Source: Nostoc sp. LPT (GTDB lineage Bacteria > Cyanobacteriota > Cyanobacteriia > Cyanobacteriales > Nostocaceae). From it: a stretch of DNA of 64,000 nucleotides. The notes under the pieces were generated by a model. The model was not told where the DNA came from. It did not search any database and saw only the letters and a list, made by a program, of their open reading frames with translations. Of this stretch, positions 48,128 to 57,214 are shown one piece after another. The translations under genes were made by a program, and so were the position numbers. Position 1 is the first letter of the stretch; the number at the start of each line of letters is the position of its first letter. The stretch lies in NCBI RefSeq assembly GCF_017115165.1, contig NZ_JABXKF010000015.1, positions 1 through 64,000 of the forward strand. The letters are read 5' to 3'.

Positions 48128-49888
48128 TCATCGCCATCCTAAAAGGCGCAGTCCAGGGACAATTAGGTAATAACTCACTCCTAACCAGAAGCTGGTAAAG
48201 AAGCCTACAAAGCCAAAAAAAGTCAGAGGCAAGTATAACTCTGACCAGGCTGGTTGACTAGTAAATTGGAAAATAGGAGGTGCTAACTTCAAAAGAATTA
48301 AAACTGCATAGGCGATCGCACTGCCAAAGGCCGCGAACACCGCATACACTACATGATGGCTGCGAAGTCCTAAACTCAACGTAAGCAGGCAAACTGCCAC
48401 TAAAATCACTGCCACTAAGCCCTCGCCGCTATCTTTTGGGGTGATTAATTGCAAAATCAACCAGCCGAAGCCATAGCTAATCATGCCCATCAGGGAAGCC
48501 ACTAAAAACCGCCGCCGTTGACCAAAACACCCAGATACTGTCAGTCCCCATGCGGTTCCCCAGCCTGCAGCGACGAACACCAAAATATCTGCCCCAAAGA
48601 CGGGTTGAGTATTTGGTACTAATTGGTTTAGCTGACTCCCAATCAATTCCACAACCTGACGCCCCAAGCTGGTGCGATAGGCCAAAATAAAACCAGCGAT
48701 CGCACCAAAACAAGCGCCGATACTACTCAGGATCATTGCCCAAATCGTCGCCAAACAAGCTCGGAAAATTTTGATGATTGTCTGAGCGATAAAAATAACG
48801 GTTTTGGTGACAGCTTGGCTAAAGTTAGCTAAAACTTGTTCAATAGCTTGTGTTATCAGTGTAAATCTCTGGGAAGCTTGCGTTGAGGCTTGCTTAATCT
48901 TGTCTCGCAGTTGGGCAAATAACCCTGGTGGCGGTAATGGTTGAGAAATCTTCGCCAAACGTTTTTGAATTATAGCTGCATTTGCTGGACGCGATCGCAC
49001 ATCCTCCTGCACCATCTCATCCAGCAAATCTGCTAGTTGCGGGTTGACATTCACCGCAGTTCGCCAGCGCAATTTACCCGTTTGCTGATCTTCCAACTCT
49101 AGCGGGTATTTGCCTGTTAGTAATTCAATCACCGTTCGACCAAGGGCATAAAAATCGGCACTTGGGCCAACAATACCTCCAGTCACTTGTTCTGGTGGAC
49201 TGTAGCCAGAAGAAAATAATCGCGTGGAACTAGACACAGAACGCAGCTTAGAGGTACTAAATTGTTTCGCGCCACCAAAATCAATTAGTATCACGCGATC
49301 GCCTTCTGTTTGCCCTTGAGACGGGGTTACAGATGGCGAAGATGTACCCAGCATTAAATTAGAAGGTTTGATATCCCGATGAAGAATCTGACGTTTGTGT
49401 AATTCTTGTAAAATCTGCACAGCTTGGGCAAACCAGTTTAAAACCAAATCCTCTGGACAGCCTTGGGGAAACTTTTTTAATATTTCCTCTAAAGTCCGCC
49501 CATTGATTTTTTCCATTACCAGACAAGGCAATTGGTGCGGTTTGGGATTAAACAGTTGTACCTGAAAATAACCATCGTTATCGACTGTGGGAACACCCTG
49601 ATGCTGCAAGCTAGATAAAACTGCCGCCTCTTGGGTAAATAATTCCAGTGCCTTGGGCGAATCTTCTACCAATACTTTCAATACTTTCTCTGTTTGAGTT
49701 TTTTCATCCCAAACTGTGTAGATTTGAGCAAATCCTCCCGATCCCAAGGGCTGAAGTGGAACATAGCGGTCTAACAACTCTAGCGGTGCGCCACAGCTGT
49801 TGCAAAATTTGTTTCCCCAAGGCTGAGGATAAGGACGTTGACAATCAGGATTTATGCAGTGAACCGCACTCTGAGTGATGTGGGACAC
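48128..49888 (-). CDS. Zinc-ribbon Ser/Thr protein kinase, membrane-bound
   Basis: 586 residues. Zinc ribbon CINPDCQRPYP and FCNSCGAPL, then a kinase domain about 40-310 (LGSGGFAQIYTV, LKVLV Lys, HRDIKPSNLML, DFGGAKQ, SGYSPPEQ), a coiled linker, and about six C-terminal membrane spans (about 370-580). The start is a GTG (49888). Same architecture as 41430-42800 but a longer membrane part; not a recent duplicate. Confidence 0.92.
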   Translation of the reverse strand: MSHITQSAVHCINPDCQRPYPQPWGNKFCNSCGAPLELLDRYVPLQPLGSGGFAQIYTVWDEKTQTEKVLKVLVEDSPKALELFTQEAAVLSSLQHQGVPTVDNDGYFQVQLFNPKPHQLPCLVMEKINGRTLEEILKKFPQGCPEDLVLNWFAQAVQILQELHKRQILHRDIKPSNLMLGTSSPSVTPSQGQTEGDRVILIDFGGAKQFSTSKLRSVSSSTRLFSSGYSPPEQVTGGIVGPSADFYALGRTVIELLTGKYPLELEDQQTGKLRWRTAVNVNPQLADLLDEMVQEDVRSRPANAAIIQKRLAKISQPLPPPGLFAQLRDKIKQASTQASQRFTLITQAIEQVLANFSQAVTKTVIFIAQTIIKIFRACLATIWAMILSSIGACFGAIAGFILAYRTSLGRQVVELIGSQLNQLVPNTQPVFGADILVFVAAGWGTAWGLTVSGCFGQRRRFLVASLMGMISYGFGWLILQLITPKDSGEGLVAVILVAVCLLTLSLGLRSHHVVYAVFAAFGSAIAYAVLILLKLAPPIFQFTSQPAWSELYLPLTFFGFVGFFTSFWLGVSYYLIVPGLRLLGWR

Positions 49889-50138
49889 AACCGCTACAAT
49901 ACAAAGGCTGACTTGATTTTAACGTTTCTTTAGGTTTCCTGATTTTAAAATAGACAAAAGGAAAACCCTCATAAAATTTATGAGGGCATTCGTTTATATT
50001 TACAACAGAATTCAAGGAAGGTGAAGTACACAAGCTAAGTCTCAAAGCAAGGTTATAAAGCCTGTTTGACTTCTGTTAGCGCAGCGGGGCGCAGCCCATT
50101 CTGAATTCTGACTCCTGAATTCTGCTGTATGTCAGCCC

Positions 50139-50327
50139 TTAATTGCGAAAACTTCTCTTACTTTGTCTGTGCTTGGCAACTTCTTTGCGCTTGCGTTTTT
50201 CTAAGGGTGTTTCAAAATGACGATGCTTTCTCATGTCTGGAAAAATTCCCGCCTTGGAAACTTCTCGTTTAAATCGTCGTAAGGCTGACTCAATGTGTTC
50301 ATTGTCACCTACAATTACTTGGGTCAT
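50139..50327 (-). CDS. rpsU: 30S ribosomal protein S21
   Basis: 62 residues: [39 protein letters not shown]. The sequence and basic tail are those of bS21. It lies 117 bp downstream of the RRM gene, the conserved cyanobacterial rbp-rpsU order, where cold-dependent control of the pair is known. Confidence 0.95.
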   Translation of the reverse strand: MTQVIVGDNEHIESALRRFKREVSKAGIFPDMRKHRHFETPLEKRKRKEVAKHRQSKRSFRN

Positions 50328-50444
50328 TATTTCTCCTACTAAGTTGACTTCATCAATGGCTATGCAGGCGGTAACACTACAAAAAAAAGACAGACTCTTG
50401 TTTGTCTGACCTTAAGACTCTTGGTAAGTTTTTTGTTTCCAAGA

Positions 50445-50768
50445 TTAGTAGCGTCCGCCGCGTCCACCGCCGCCGCCGCCATATCCTCCTCTGTTACCAC
50501 CAAAGGAACCTCTATCACCTCTGTCTTCCTTGGGTTTAGCCTTATTCACTTTCAGGTCACGACCCATCCACTCAGCACCGTCGAGAGCTTCAATGGCAGC
50601 AGTTTCTTCAGCTTCAGTTCCCATTTCCACAAAGGCAAAGCCCCGCGGACGACCTGTTTCCCGATCAGTAGGTACTTGAACGCGCTTTACAGTACCATAT
50701 TCTGCAAAAATACCACTTAAATCTTCTTGTGTAACGTCATAAGAGAGGTTACCTACATAAATTGACAT
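50445..50768 (-). CDS. Rbp-type RRM RNA-binding protein
   Basis: 107 residues: one RRM with RNP2 [10 protein letters not shown] and RNP1 RGFAFVEMG, then a C-terminal Gly-rich tail ([12 protein letters not shown]). Matches the cyanobacterial cold-inducible Rbp family. Upstream of rpsU, probably co-transcribed. Confidence 0.93.
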   Translation of the reverse strand: MSIYVGNLSYDVTQEDLSGIFAEYGTVKRVQVPTDRETGRPRGFAFVEMGTEAEETAAIEALDGAEWMGRDLKVNKAKPKEDRGDRGSFGGNRGGYGGGGGGRGGRY

Positions 50769-51397
50769 CGATTCTCTCCAAAATCATCACTGTGTAGAGA
50801 TTTTAATTTATCTCAGAAGTCTGTAAATACTAAAAGGAAAAAGCCTTTCAATACTAAAACCAAAGACATCACTGAATTAACTCTCATAAATCTAGGATGA
50901 CATACGAGCCAACTCTTTGCATCCAGTAGATAGTTAAACAGTGAGGCGATCGCACCTAAGCGATCGCCCGCCCCCACATACCCTAAGTACAATCCACCGC
51001 AAAAAGGGGTTGGAAATGGAAGAAGATAAATTCTGTAGGGTGATATAGAAAATCAGACATGCAGGGGCGCATCTTTAATATCCGAATTGAACGTTTGACT
51101 GCATTAACCATGAAGCATTACTTCAAAATTTTAATACGAAAGGCAAAGTCAGGCAACAAATATAAAACTATTGTGACTTGTACTCTTTTGGAAAACCTGC
51201 TATGAAAGTAACTGCGATGCTTACGGCGGCAAGCTACGCGAGTCTTTTTCTTTGGTGCTAGCCTCTGTTTTTGGAAATTACGGTGTACACACAAGTCGAA
51301 AAAAGCTTAATTTTCCATTGTTTTCTCGTTGATCTCGTTCCCATGCAGAGCATGGGAATGCCTGATTTAGAGACTCTGCCTCCAGTCAGACATTGAG
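50769..51397. other. Intergenic region with HIP1 sites and repeat debris
   Basis: About 630 bp. It holds the promoter and 5' leader of the rbp gene near 50770-50880, two HIP1-type sites at 50946-50967, an SDR-like motif at 51214-51240, and a hairpin CATGCAGAGCATG-centred palindrome (CCCATGCAGAGCATGGG, 51340-51356). The stretch TACGGTGTACACACAAGTC (51280-51298) resembles part of the element at 13408-13426. No gene seen. Confidence 0.55.
51214..51240 (+). repeat. SDR-like motif
   Basis: GCGATGCTTACGGCGGCAAG then CTACGCG, an SDR relative with a modified centre. Confidence 0.6.
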
Positions 51398-52757
51398 TCA
51401 GAATTTAGCTTCGGGAGCAGGAGTTTTTAAAATGGCATCCCAATCACTAAAGCGTGTCTGAATCAGCATTTTGCTGCCCAGAAAGCCCTCAAGCATTGGT
51501 GCATACGGATCAATTGCAGTAGCACTTGCAACTAATTTATCTGCGGATTTAAGAGCATCTTCATATCTTCCTGCCATGCTACTAGCCACCATGAGGAAAT
51601 GTACGTTGTGGTTGTAATACATCATGGAGTAAGTGCCCTGGACTTGATATTTTTTGATGTAAATATCATCTTGAGCGATCGCCTGCTCGTTTGCCTGCAT
51701 TGCCCGAATGGCACTAAGAAAACGTGAAACTCTTGCTGTGACTGGGTTGCATCGTGGTAGGGGTGTGGGGTGTAGGGGAGAGAGTTGATTTATAAGTATT
51801 ATTTGATTTTTAGTTCTTGACCGTGCAACCCCTACCCCCTTACCCCCTTACACCCCAGAAGCCAGCTATATTAGGGGTTTGTGCTTAACAAGAGTGCCAT
51901 TCCTGCATTGCCCCTTGATAATCTCCCACACGAAAATAAATATGACTTGGCATGTGTACCAAGTGTCCCGCCGCTGGCGCTAGAGTTCCCAGTCGTTTAG
52001 CACTGACAAGGGCCCGTTCTGGAGAAGGTGAGGCTTCCACTGCATGGATATAGTAATGATTAGCTCCTGCATGATTCGGGTTACGTTTGAGAACTGATTC
52101 TAAAACAGCGACAATTTCTTCTGTATCTGGCTGTGGCTTACCATCTTTAGTCCAGTGCTGCCAAGGATGCAGATCCATCAGGCTTTCAGCGTAAAGTGTC
52201 GCTGCATCCAAATCATCAGGATAGCGCTTGACTAGGTTTCCCATTGCTTTGGCGTAGTAAAGCGCTAGTTGATACAAATCAGCATCGGCATCTTGAGAGT
52301 AACGTTTTGCTAAGGCGGTAATGTAGTCTCGTTCTTGGGTGGAAGCTTGGGTAGAAAGTGCCAAAGCTTGCTGTACTGCTTGGTAGGCAGCTAATTCCCG
52401 ATTGGGGTCTATTTCTGAATTAATGTTGGGCCCCAAGGCTAAAGCAACACCCCAATATGCGATCGCTAAATGCGGATCGAGTTTGGCAGCATATTCAAAA
52501 GAACGCACTGCCTCATCATGATTGAAAGCGTAAATTAAATTTAATCCCTGATCGAAAAACTCTTGGGCTTGGGCATTAGAAGTAGAAACTGGATGGTGGA
52601 TTGTGCCAAGTCCAGATATTAAGTTGTATGGCTGTTTTACTTCAGCGTAGACTTGTTGGTGTAGGCTCTCGTCAAGAAGCAGCTTGTTGTCAGATATTGC
52701 CGCACTAGGAGCGACTAAAGAGAATATAAGCACCCAAATTAGAAATAAGTACTTCAT
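51398..52757 (-). pseudogene. Exported TPR protein split by a 197-bp MITE
   Basis: N-terminal part: signal peptide (YLFLIWVLIFSLVAPSAA), then TPR-like helices (AQEFFDQGLNLIYAFNHDEA, YAAKLDPHLAIAYWGVALAL, NHYYIHAVEASPSPERAL, HMPSHIYFRVGDYQGAMQ) up to 51913. There the frame meets the insertion and stops after EWHSC. The other side resumes exactly at ANEQAIAQDDIYIKKYQVQG (51693) and ends at 51398. Deleting the insert plus one target copy joins QGAMQ to ANEQAIA in frame. The joined protein would be about 390 residues, still shorter than the roughly 550 common for this family, so the 3' end may also be lost. Confidence 0.88.
51705..51901. mobile_element. 197-bp MITE with 11-bp target-site duplication
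   Basis: Flanked by direct repeats CCTGCATTGCC at 51694-51704 and 51902-51912. Terminal inverted AATGGCACT at 51707-51715 and AGTGCCATT at 51893-51901. The interior has facing G-rich (GGTAGGGGTGTGGGGTG) and C-rich (CCCCTACCCCCTTACCCC) stretches able to form a hairpin. No coding content. Confidence 0.9.
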
Positions 52758-53002
52758 TATTTTTCTTCAAGCTCTTTTTTAATATTCAAATGCCACAGTT
52801 TCTCTAAATAAGCAACTTGTCGGCAAAAAACAGCAGCCTGGTATTTCTTATAGAAATTAAACCCGACAAACACAATCATTGGAATCAAGATAGAATATCC
52901 GATGAAAATGTTAACAGATGAATCAGTTTGCATCCTAGAGTCTATATATTGGGAGTTGGCAATTGGTTGAGTACTAGAATTTGATTGCATAAATATCTTC
53001 AT
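52757..53002 (-). CDS. Small single-span membrane protein
   Basis: 81 residues with one membrane segment (about 33-52: IFIGYSILIPMIVFVGFN) and a basic C-terminal side. Its stop overlaps the ATG of the TPR gene (TAATG), so the two are translationally coupled. Not a recognised family. The actual start may be the second Met (MQSNSSTQ). Confidence 0.55.
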   Translation of the reverse strand: MKIFMQSNSSTQPIANSQYIDSRMQTDSSVNIFIGYSILIPMIVFVGFNFYKKYQAAVFCRQVAYLEKLWHLNIKKELEEK

Positions 53003-53860
53003 AAATACTACAAGTCAGAAGCTATAAATAAACGTGGATAATTGTTCCTGCTGTCTTTGAGCAGAAATTAATCACAAGTTCTATGAGGTACTTCAAAGCC
53101 GCTGTTTAGACTTCTCTATGCCTTCTTGCACTAGCTAAACTATTCTTCAGTTAAAACCTGAAAAATTATGTTGATTTCTGCTAAATTTTGTGACAAAATC
53201 CTTATTCTACAAGCTAATGCTCCTAAAGTATTTACTGAGATTTCAACTATTTTTAGTGCCAATTATTTCTAATAATTGCTTAAGTAGTCAGAGTTGCAGA
53301 AGTAATATACAGCGGATTACAAGTTAATAAGTGACTTGTTAAGAAAGATGTGACTAATGTATAACCAAGCTATCGAGGAGAGTGCCCGATAGGGCGGGTG
53401 GCAATACTTCTCAGTTAGGCATTTTTTAATTTGGAATCGGGTTTTGGGAAAAGGTTACTGGGTTTGGGTTAAAGGTTTTTTCTTTCCTCTTTCTCATTAA
53501 CCGAGAAGTATTGGGGCGGGTGGGTAGTGTACTCGACTTAGATAAAGAGCGCTTTATTTACCATACCCAGTGGTAATAAGCCTTGCGGTTTATTTTCATG
53601 GCTGTCTACCTGAAGTGATAAATGATTTTGCCTGAAGATAGAACAATAAAATGATCCTTTCCCTCTTTTGGATATTACTTGAATTTCCAAAGATGAATTT
53701 CAAGGTTAAATAACTATGTACAATGGACACAAATGTTTGTCATAAAAACATCATCAGATAGAAGAATTAAAAGTATTCTAGAAGTAATCTATAAACATTG
53801 CAGCGCTTCTCGATCAAGCAAGAAATAATCAACACTTAACATACTTTAGGAACAAAAAAT
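53003..53860. other. Long intergenic region upstream of csbD
   Basis: About 860 bp. It contains a MITE (53402-53513) with its target duplication and, at 53340-53364, a motif (TTAAGAAAGATGTGACTAAT) shared with the region upstream of the universal stress gene at 63127. AT-rich promoter-like sequence precedes csbD. No gene seen. Confidence 0.6.
53402..53513. mobile_element. 112-bp MITE with 10-bp target-site duplication
   Basis: Direct repeats GGGCGGGTGG at 53392-53401 and 53514-53523 flank an element with ends CAATACTTCTC and GAGAAGTATTG (perfect 11-bp inverted repeats, extending imperfectly to about 16). No coding content. Confidence 0.9.
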
Positions 53861-54043
53861 ATGAGTATCGAAGATAAAGCAAAAGCTTTTGCTAAAAACG
53901 TCGAAGGAAAAGTACAAGAGGCAATTGGCGAAATAACTGGCGATCCTAAAGATAAAGCTGAAGGTAAAGCTAAACAAGCTGAAGCTCAAGTCCGTCACAC
54001 CGCTGAGAATATCAAAGATGAAGTTAAAAAGACTTTAGAATAG
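53861..54043 (+). CDS. CsbD family stress-response protein
   Basis: 60 residues, highly charged: MSIEDKAKAFAKNVEGKVQE and AIGEITGDPKDKAEGKAKQ, the CsbD signature. Soluble general-stress protein of unknown mechanism. ATG start with an AGGAAC-like sequence upstream. Confidence 0.93.
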   Translation: MSIEDKAKAFAKNVEGKVQEAIGEITGDPKDKAEGKAKQAEAQVRHTAENIKDEVKKTLE

Positions 54044-54305
54044 TACAGCGTGATAGAGGTTTTCCTCGCTGTAACAAGTTTCTCAAGTAGTTAGATTTTG
54101 GCAAAAATATACATAGGTGAAATTTTATTTAGGAAGAAGGTTTAAGTTAAATAATTATTTACTGAACCTTCTTCCTTTATTAACTCTGTTTTTTACCTAA
54201 GATTTTCAGCCATTTGGACAATAACGAGCGCAAAACATTTTCTCAATCTATTACTGATTTTTTCAAAGGTGCTAATTCATAATTAATATTCTATTTACCT
54301 ATCTT

Positions 54306-54485
54306 TTAACAGACATCTCAACATCACTTGGTAACTCTACTTATTCTATTGTACTAACAGCGTTATTAGGATTAGGCTTTATCGCTGCTGTAACTATAGG
54401 ATCAATTGCCTGGTACAATTCCAAACGTCCTGTAGGTTGGGAAGATAAAGAGCGCCCTGATATTGTTCCAGAAATTGATCGGTAA
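54306..54485 (+). CDS. Psb35-like small thylakoid membrane protein, start codon unclear
   Basis: The frame is open from a TAA at 54273-54275 to TAA at 54483-54485. It encodes a hydrophobic helix (SIVLTALLGLGFIAAVTIGS) followed by IAWYNSKRPVGWEDKERPD, the conserved C-terminal signature of a small one-helix cyanobacterial protein described as Psb35, associated with CP47 assembly (recalled, moderate certainty). No ATG, GTG or TTG exists in the open frame; the codon where MTDIS would begin is TTA (54306). It may use a rare start such as ATT or be recently inactivated. Confidence 0.5.
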   Translation, partial: LTDISTSLGNSTYSIVLTALLGLGFIAAVTIGSIAWYNSKRPVGWEDKERPDIVPEIDR

Positions 54486-54506
54486 TAATTTTTTGTCTGC
54501 CTACTT

Positions 54507-55601
54507 TTAGTTTTCGTCAGCTAAAGGTAGACGGATAGTAAATGTACTACCCTTGCCTGGTTCAGATGTCACATCGATTGTGCCTTGATGTGCTTCGATA
54601 ATATAGCGAGAGAGATATAGTCCCAAACCACTACCAGAACGTTGGTGTTTCCCTTGACGAAATCGCTCGAATAATATTGCCTGATCTGGTTTAGAAATTC
54701 CTGGCCCTGTATCTTGGATATCAATATTCACAGCTACCGGAGTCAGATAACAGTGAATATTTACAGAGCCTTTGTCTGTAAATTTAATAGCATTGCCGAT
54801 GAGATTTGTCAAAACTCGCCGCAGTTCTAAGCGATCGCCCATAATAGTGCTTGCAGTTTCACCTCGATCGATGTTTACAGCTAATCCTTTTTCTTCAGCT
54901 AAAGGAGTTAATTCTTGGGAAACTTCACTAACTAATTCCTGAATATTGCAGGGAGAAATTTTTAAGGTTTTACAGCCCGCTTCATGACGATAAACTTCTA
55001 ACAAGGTATTTACCATTTCCAGCAGGTCTTGATTGCTGCCAATCATGGTATCAATTATCTCTTGCAATTGTGGCGAAACATCGCAAAATCTGCCTTCCAG
55101 CAATAATTTTAATACGCGGTTGGAGGCTACCAATGGTATACGTAAATCGTGAGTAAAACGCGAGACGAAATCTGCCCGGAGGTTCGCCATCTGATCTCGT
55201 TCGTCGATACTATGCTTGAGGCGCAGGAGCGATCGCACCCTTGCATGTAGTTCATCAGGATCGAATGGTTTACGAATGAAGTCATCTGCACCAGCGTCAA
55301 GTCCTTCAACAACGCTAGACTCATAGTGAGCTGTGAGCAGCAGAATCGGGATAAATGGCAACGCCTGATTCTGTCGGATGCGCCGCGTAAATTCATAGCC
55401 ATCTAGCTCGGGCATCATCACATCTAAGAGAATTATGTCTGGCGGTGACTCTTCAACCATAGCCAGAGCAATCTTACTATCTTCTACCAAGCTAATTTCA
55501 TAGTCCTCATCTTCTAGGACTGCTTCTAAGACCAGTAGATTGTCAAAAATATCATCGACAACGAGAATTTTATCTTTTTTGACAGTTTTAGGTAAAAACA
55601 T
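54507..55601 (-). CDS. Response regulator - histidine kinase hybrid
   Basis: About 364 residues from the ATG at 55601 (MFLPKTVKKDKILVVDD). Receiver domain about 10-125 with the phosphoacceptor Asp in IILLDVMMPELDGYE and the Lys in FIRKPFD. HisKA with H-box FTHDLRIPL, then HATPase (N-box NLIGNAIKFTD, DTGPGI, GSGLGLYL). A cytoplasmic receiver-kinase of the type common in filamentous cyanobacteria; the signal is unknown. An upstream ATG at 55640 is possible. Confidence 0.9.
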   Translation of the reverse strand: MFLPKTVKKDKILVVDDIFDNLLVLEAVLEDEDYEISLVEDSKIALAMVEESPPDIILLDVMMPELDGYEFTRRIRQNQALPFIPILLLTAHYESSVVEGLDAGADDFIRKPFDPDELHARVRSLLRLKHSIDERDQMANLRADFVSRFTHDLRIPLVASNRVLKLLLEGRFCDVSPQLQEIIDTMIGSNQDLLEMVNTLLEVYRHEAGCKTLKISPCNIQELVSEVSQELTPLAEEKGLAVNIDRGETASTIMGDRLELRRVLTNLIGNAIKFTDKGSVNIHCYLTPVAVNIDIQDTGPGISKPDQAILFERFRQGKHQRSGSGLGLYLSRYIIEAHQGTIDVTSEPGKGSTFTIRLPLADEN

Positions 55602-55640
55602 GGCTAAATAAAAAAAGAAGTGCTTGGCTATCCCTCGCAA

Positions 55641-56319
55641 ATCTAGTAATAGCTTACTTCACCAGCGCTGAGATTATTAAGGATTAACATTTTCTTTTGG
55701 AGTTTCCTGAGTTAAATACCTATTTTCTACGTAATTAAAGTGGCTTTTTATATATTTAATGTGCTAATTAGTTAAAATAACATATTTTTTATAAGTATCT
55801 TAGCCGCCTGAATTATCCAATTAATACCAGTACCTGGGTGCTAGAGTGAGTTATTTTAGTCCCTTTTGTGTGCATAATCCCACTCAAAGCAAGGGTAACT
55901 ACTTAATAGTCACCTACTTTTGCTTGCTACCAGATTTTTCATGAAAAATTGTTTAGCATAAAACATCGAGCGTTAGGTTAATGTATAGAAATTTTTTTTG
56001 ATTAACTTAAGTAGGTCGGCAGAATAAAACCAAACTATGTTAACAAAAATGAACGAGGCTAAAACCCTCTTCCCTCCTGCTTCCTGCCTCCTGCCTCCTG
56101 CCTTATCCCAACGACAAATATTTACTTACGCCCACCTACTTTTGTCATATCGAAACTCTTGCCTTAGAAAAGCTTACGAGATAAGGTTATCTATGTCTAA
56201 TGGTAGATGAAGTTCAGGGAACAATACCAAACGCATTGCTTTTTGTATAAGATCCCGAATAGAAGAATGAGATTATTTTAATCTGTACTTTAGATAAATA
56301 ACAGTAAAGTTAAACAACT
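55641..56319. other. Divergent intergenic region between two-component genes
   Basis: About 680 bp. It includes CCTCCTGC heptamers (about 56073-56105, STRR) and two near-copies of a CACCTACTTTTG motif (55913-55924 and 56136-56147). No gene seen. It should hold the promoters of the hybrid kinase (-) and the LuxR-type regulator (+). Confidence 0.55.
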
Positions 56320-57039
56320 ATGAGTGAAATCAAAATCCTTGTGATTGAAGATCACAACCTGACAAGAATCGGCTTGCGGTCTGCTTTACAAACCCAAGCA
56401 GAGTTTAACATTGTTGGTGAAGCAGCTAATGCAACCGAGGGCATCAAGCTTCTGAAAACTCTCAAGCCGGATGTTGCTACTATTGACATTGGTTTGCCTG
56501 ACATGGATGGTATTGAGCTAACACGCACATTTAGGCAATATCAGGCAGAGAATGAGGACTACACAACAAAGCTGCTAATTTTAACGATGCAAAATAGCGA
56601 ACAAGCAGTTTTAGCAGCATTTGCAGCAGGTGCAGATTCTTATTGCATGAAGGATATAGAAACAGAGAAACTAGTAGAGGCTGTGCAAACGACTTATGCA
56701 GGTAGCTCATGGATCGATCCAGCGATCGCAGACCTTGTACTACAACAAATACGTCAAGATTTCCCCGATGGCAACAGAGGCGCATCTGGAAAAAGAGTTT
56801 TGATTGAAGGTATTGATCCAGATGTTGAGAAAAGTATAGTTAGCTATCCTTTAACTCACAGAGAGATGGATGTTTTAGAGTTGATTGTCGCTGGCTGTGA
56901 CAATGCAGAAATTGCTAAAAGGCTCTATTTAACAGTCGGTACTGTCAAAACTCATGTTCGAGGTATTCTCAATAAACTCTGTGTTGCTGACCGGACACAA
57001 GCTGCTGTCCGTGCTTTGCGGGCGGGATTAGTACCGTGA
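56320..57039 (+). CDS. NarL/LuxR-family response regulator
   Basis: 239 residues. Receiver domain with acidic pocket VIEDHN and phosphoacceptor in VATIDIGLPDMDGIEL, then a GerE/LuxR HTH (LTHREMDVLELIVAGCDNAE, LYLTVGTVKTHVRGILNKL). DNA-binding transcriptional regulator. The cognate kinase is unknown; the divergent receiver-kinase gene is a candidate by position only. Confidence 0.92.
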   Translation: MSEIKILVIEDHNLTRIGLRSALQTQAEFNIVGEAANATEGIKLLKTLKPDVATIDIGLPDMDGIELTRTFRQYQAENEDYTTKLLILTMQNSEQAVLAAFAAGADSYCMKDIETEKLVEAVQTTYAGSSWIDPAIADLVLQQIRQDFPDGNRGASGKRVLIEGIDPDVEKSIVSYPLTHREMDVLELIVAGCDNAEIAKRLYLTVGTVKTHVRGILNKLCVADRTQAAVRALRAGLVP

Positions 57040-57214
57040 GCAAGTAAGCAACCATCATCAACTGCGTACACAAGAACAGTTAACGAATAAAAATATTTCT
57101 TCCCCAGTCTCCAATCCCTAAAAGCAGTTAACTGGGACAAAGATTTATGAAGAAATTGTTACAAAGTTTAGTAGAATGACATAATTGACTAAATAAGTAT
57201 TTTTATATACATAC

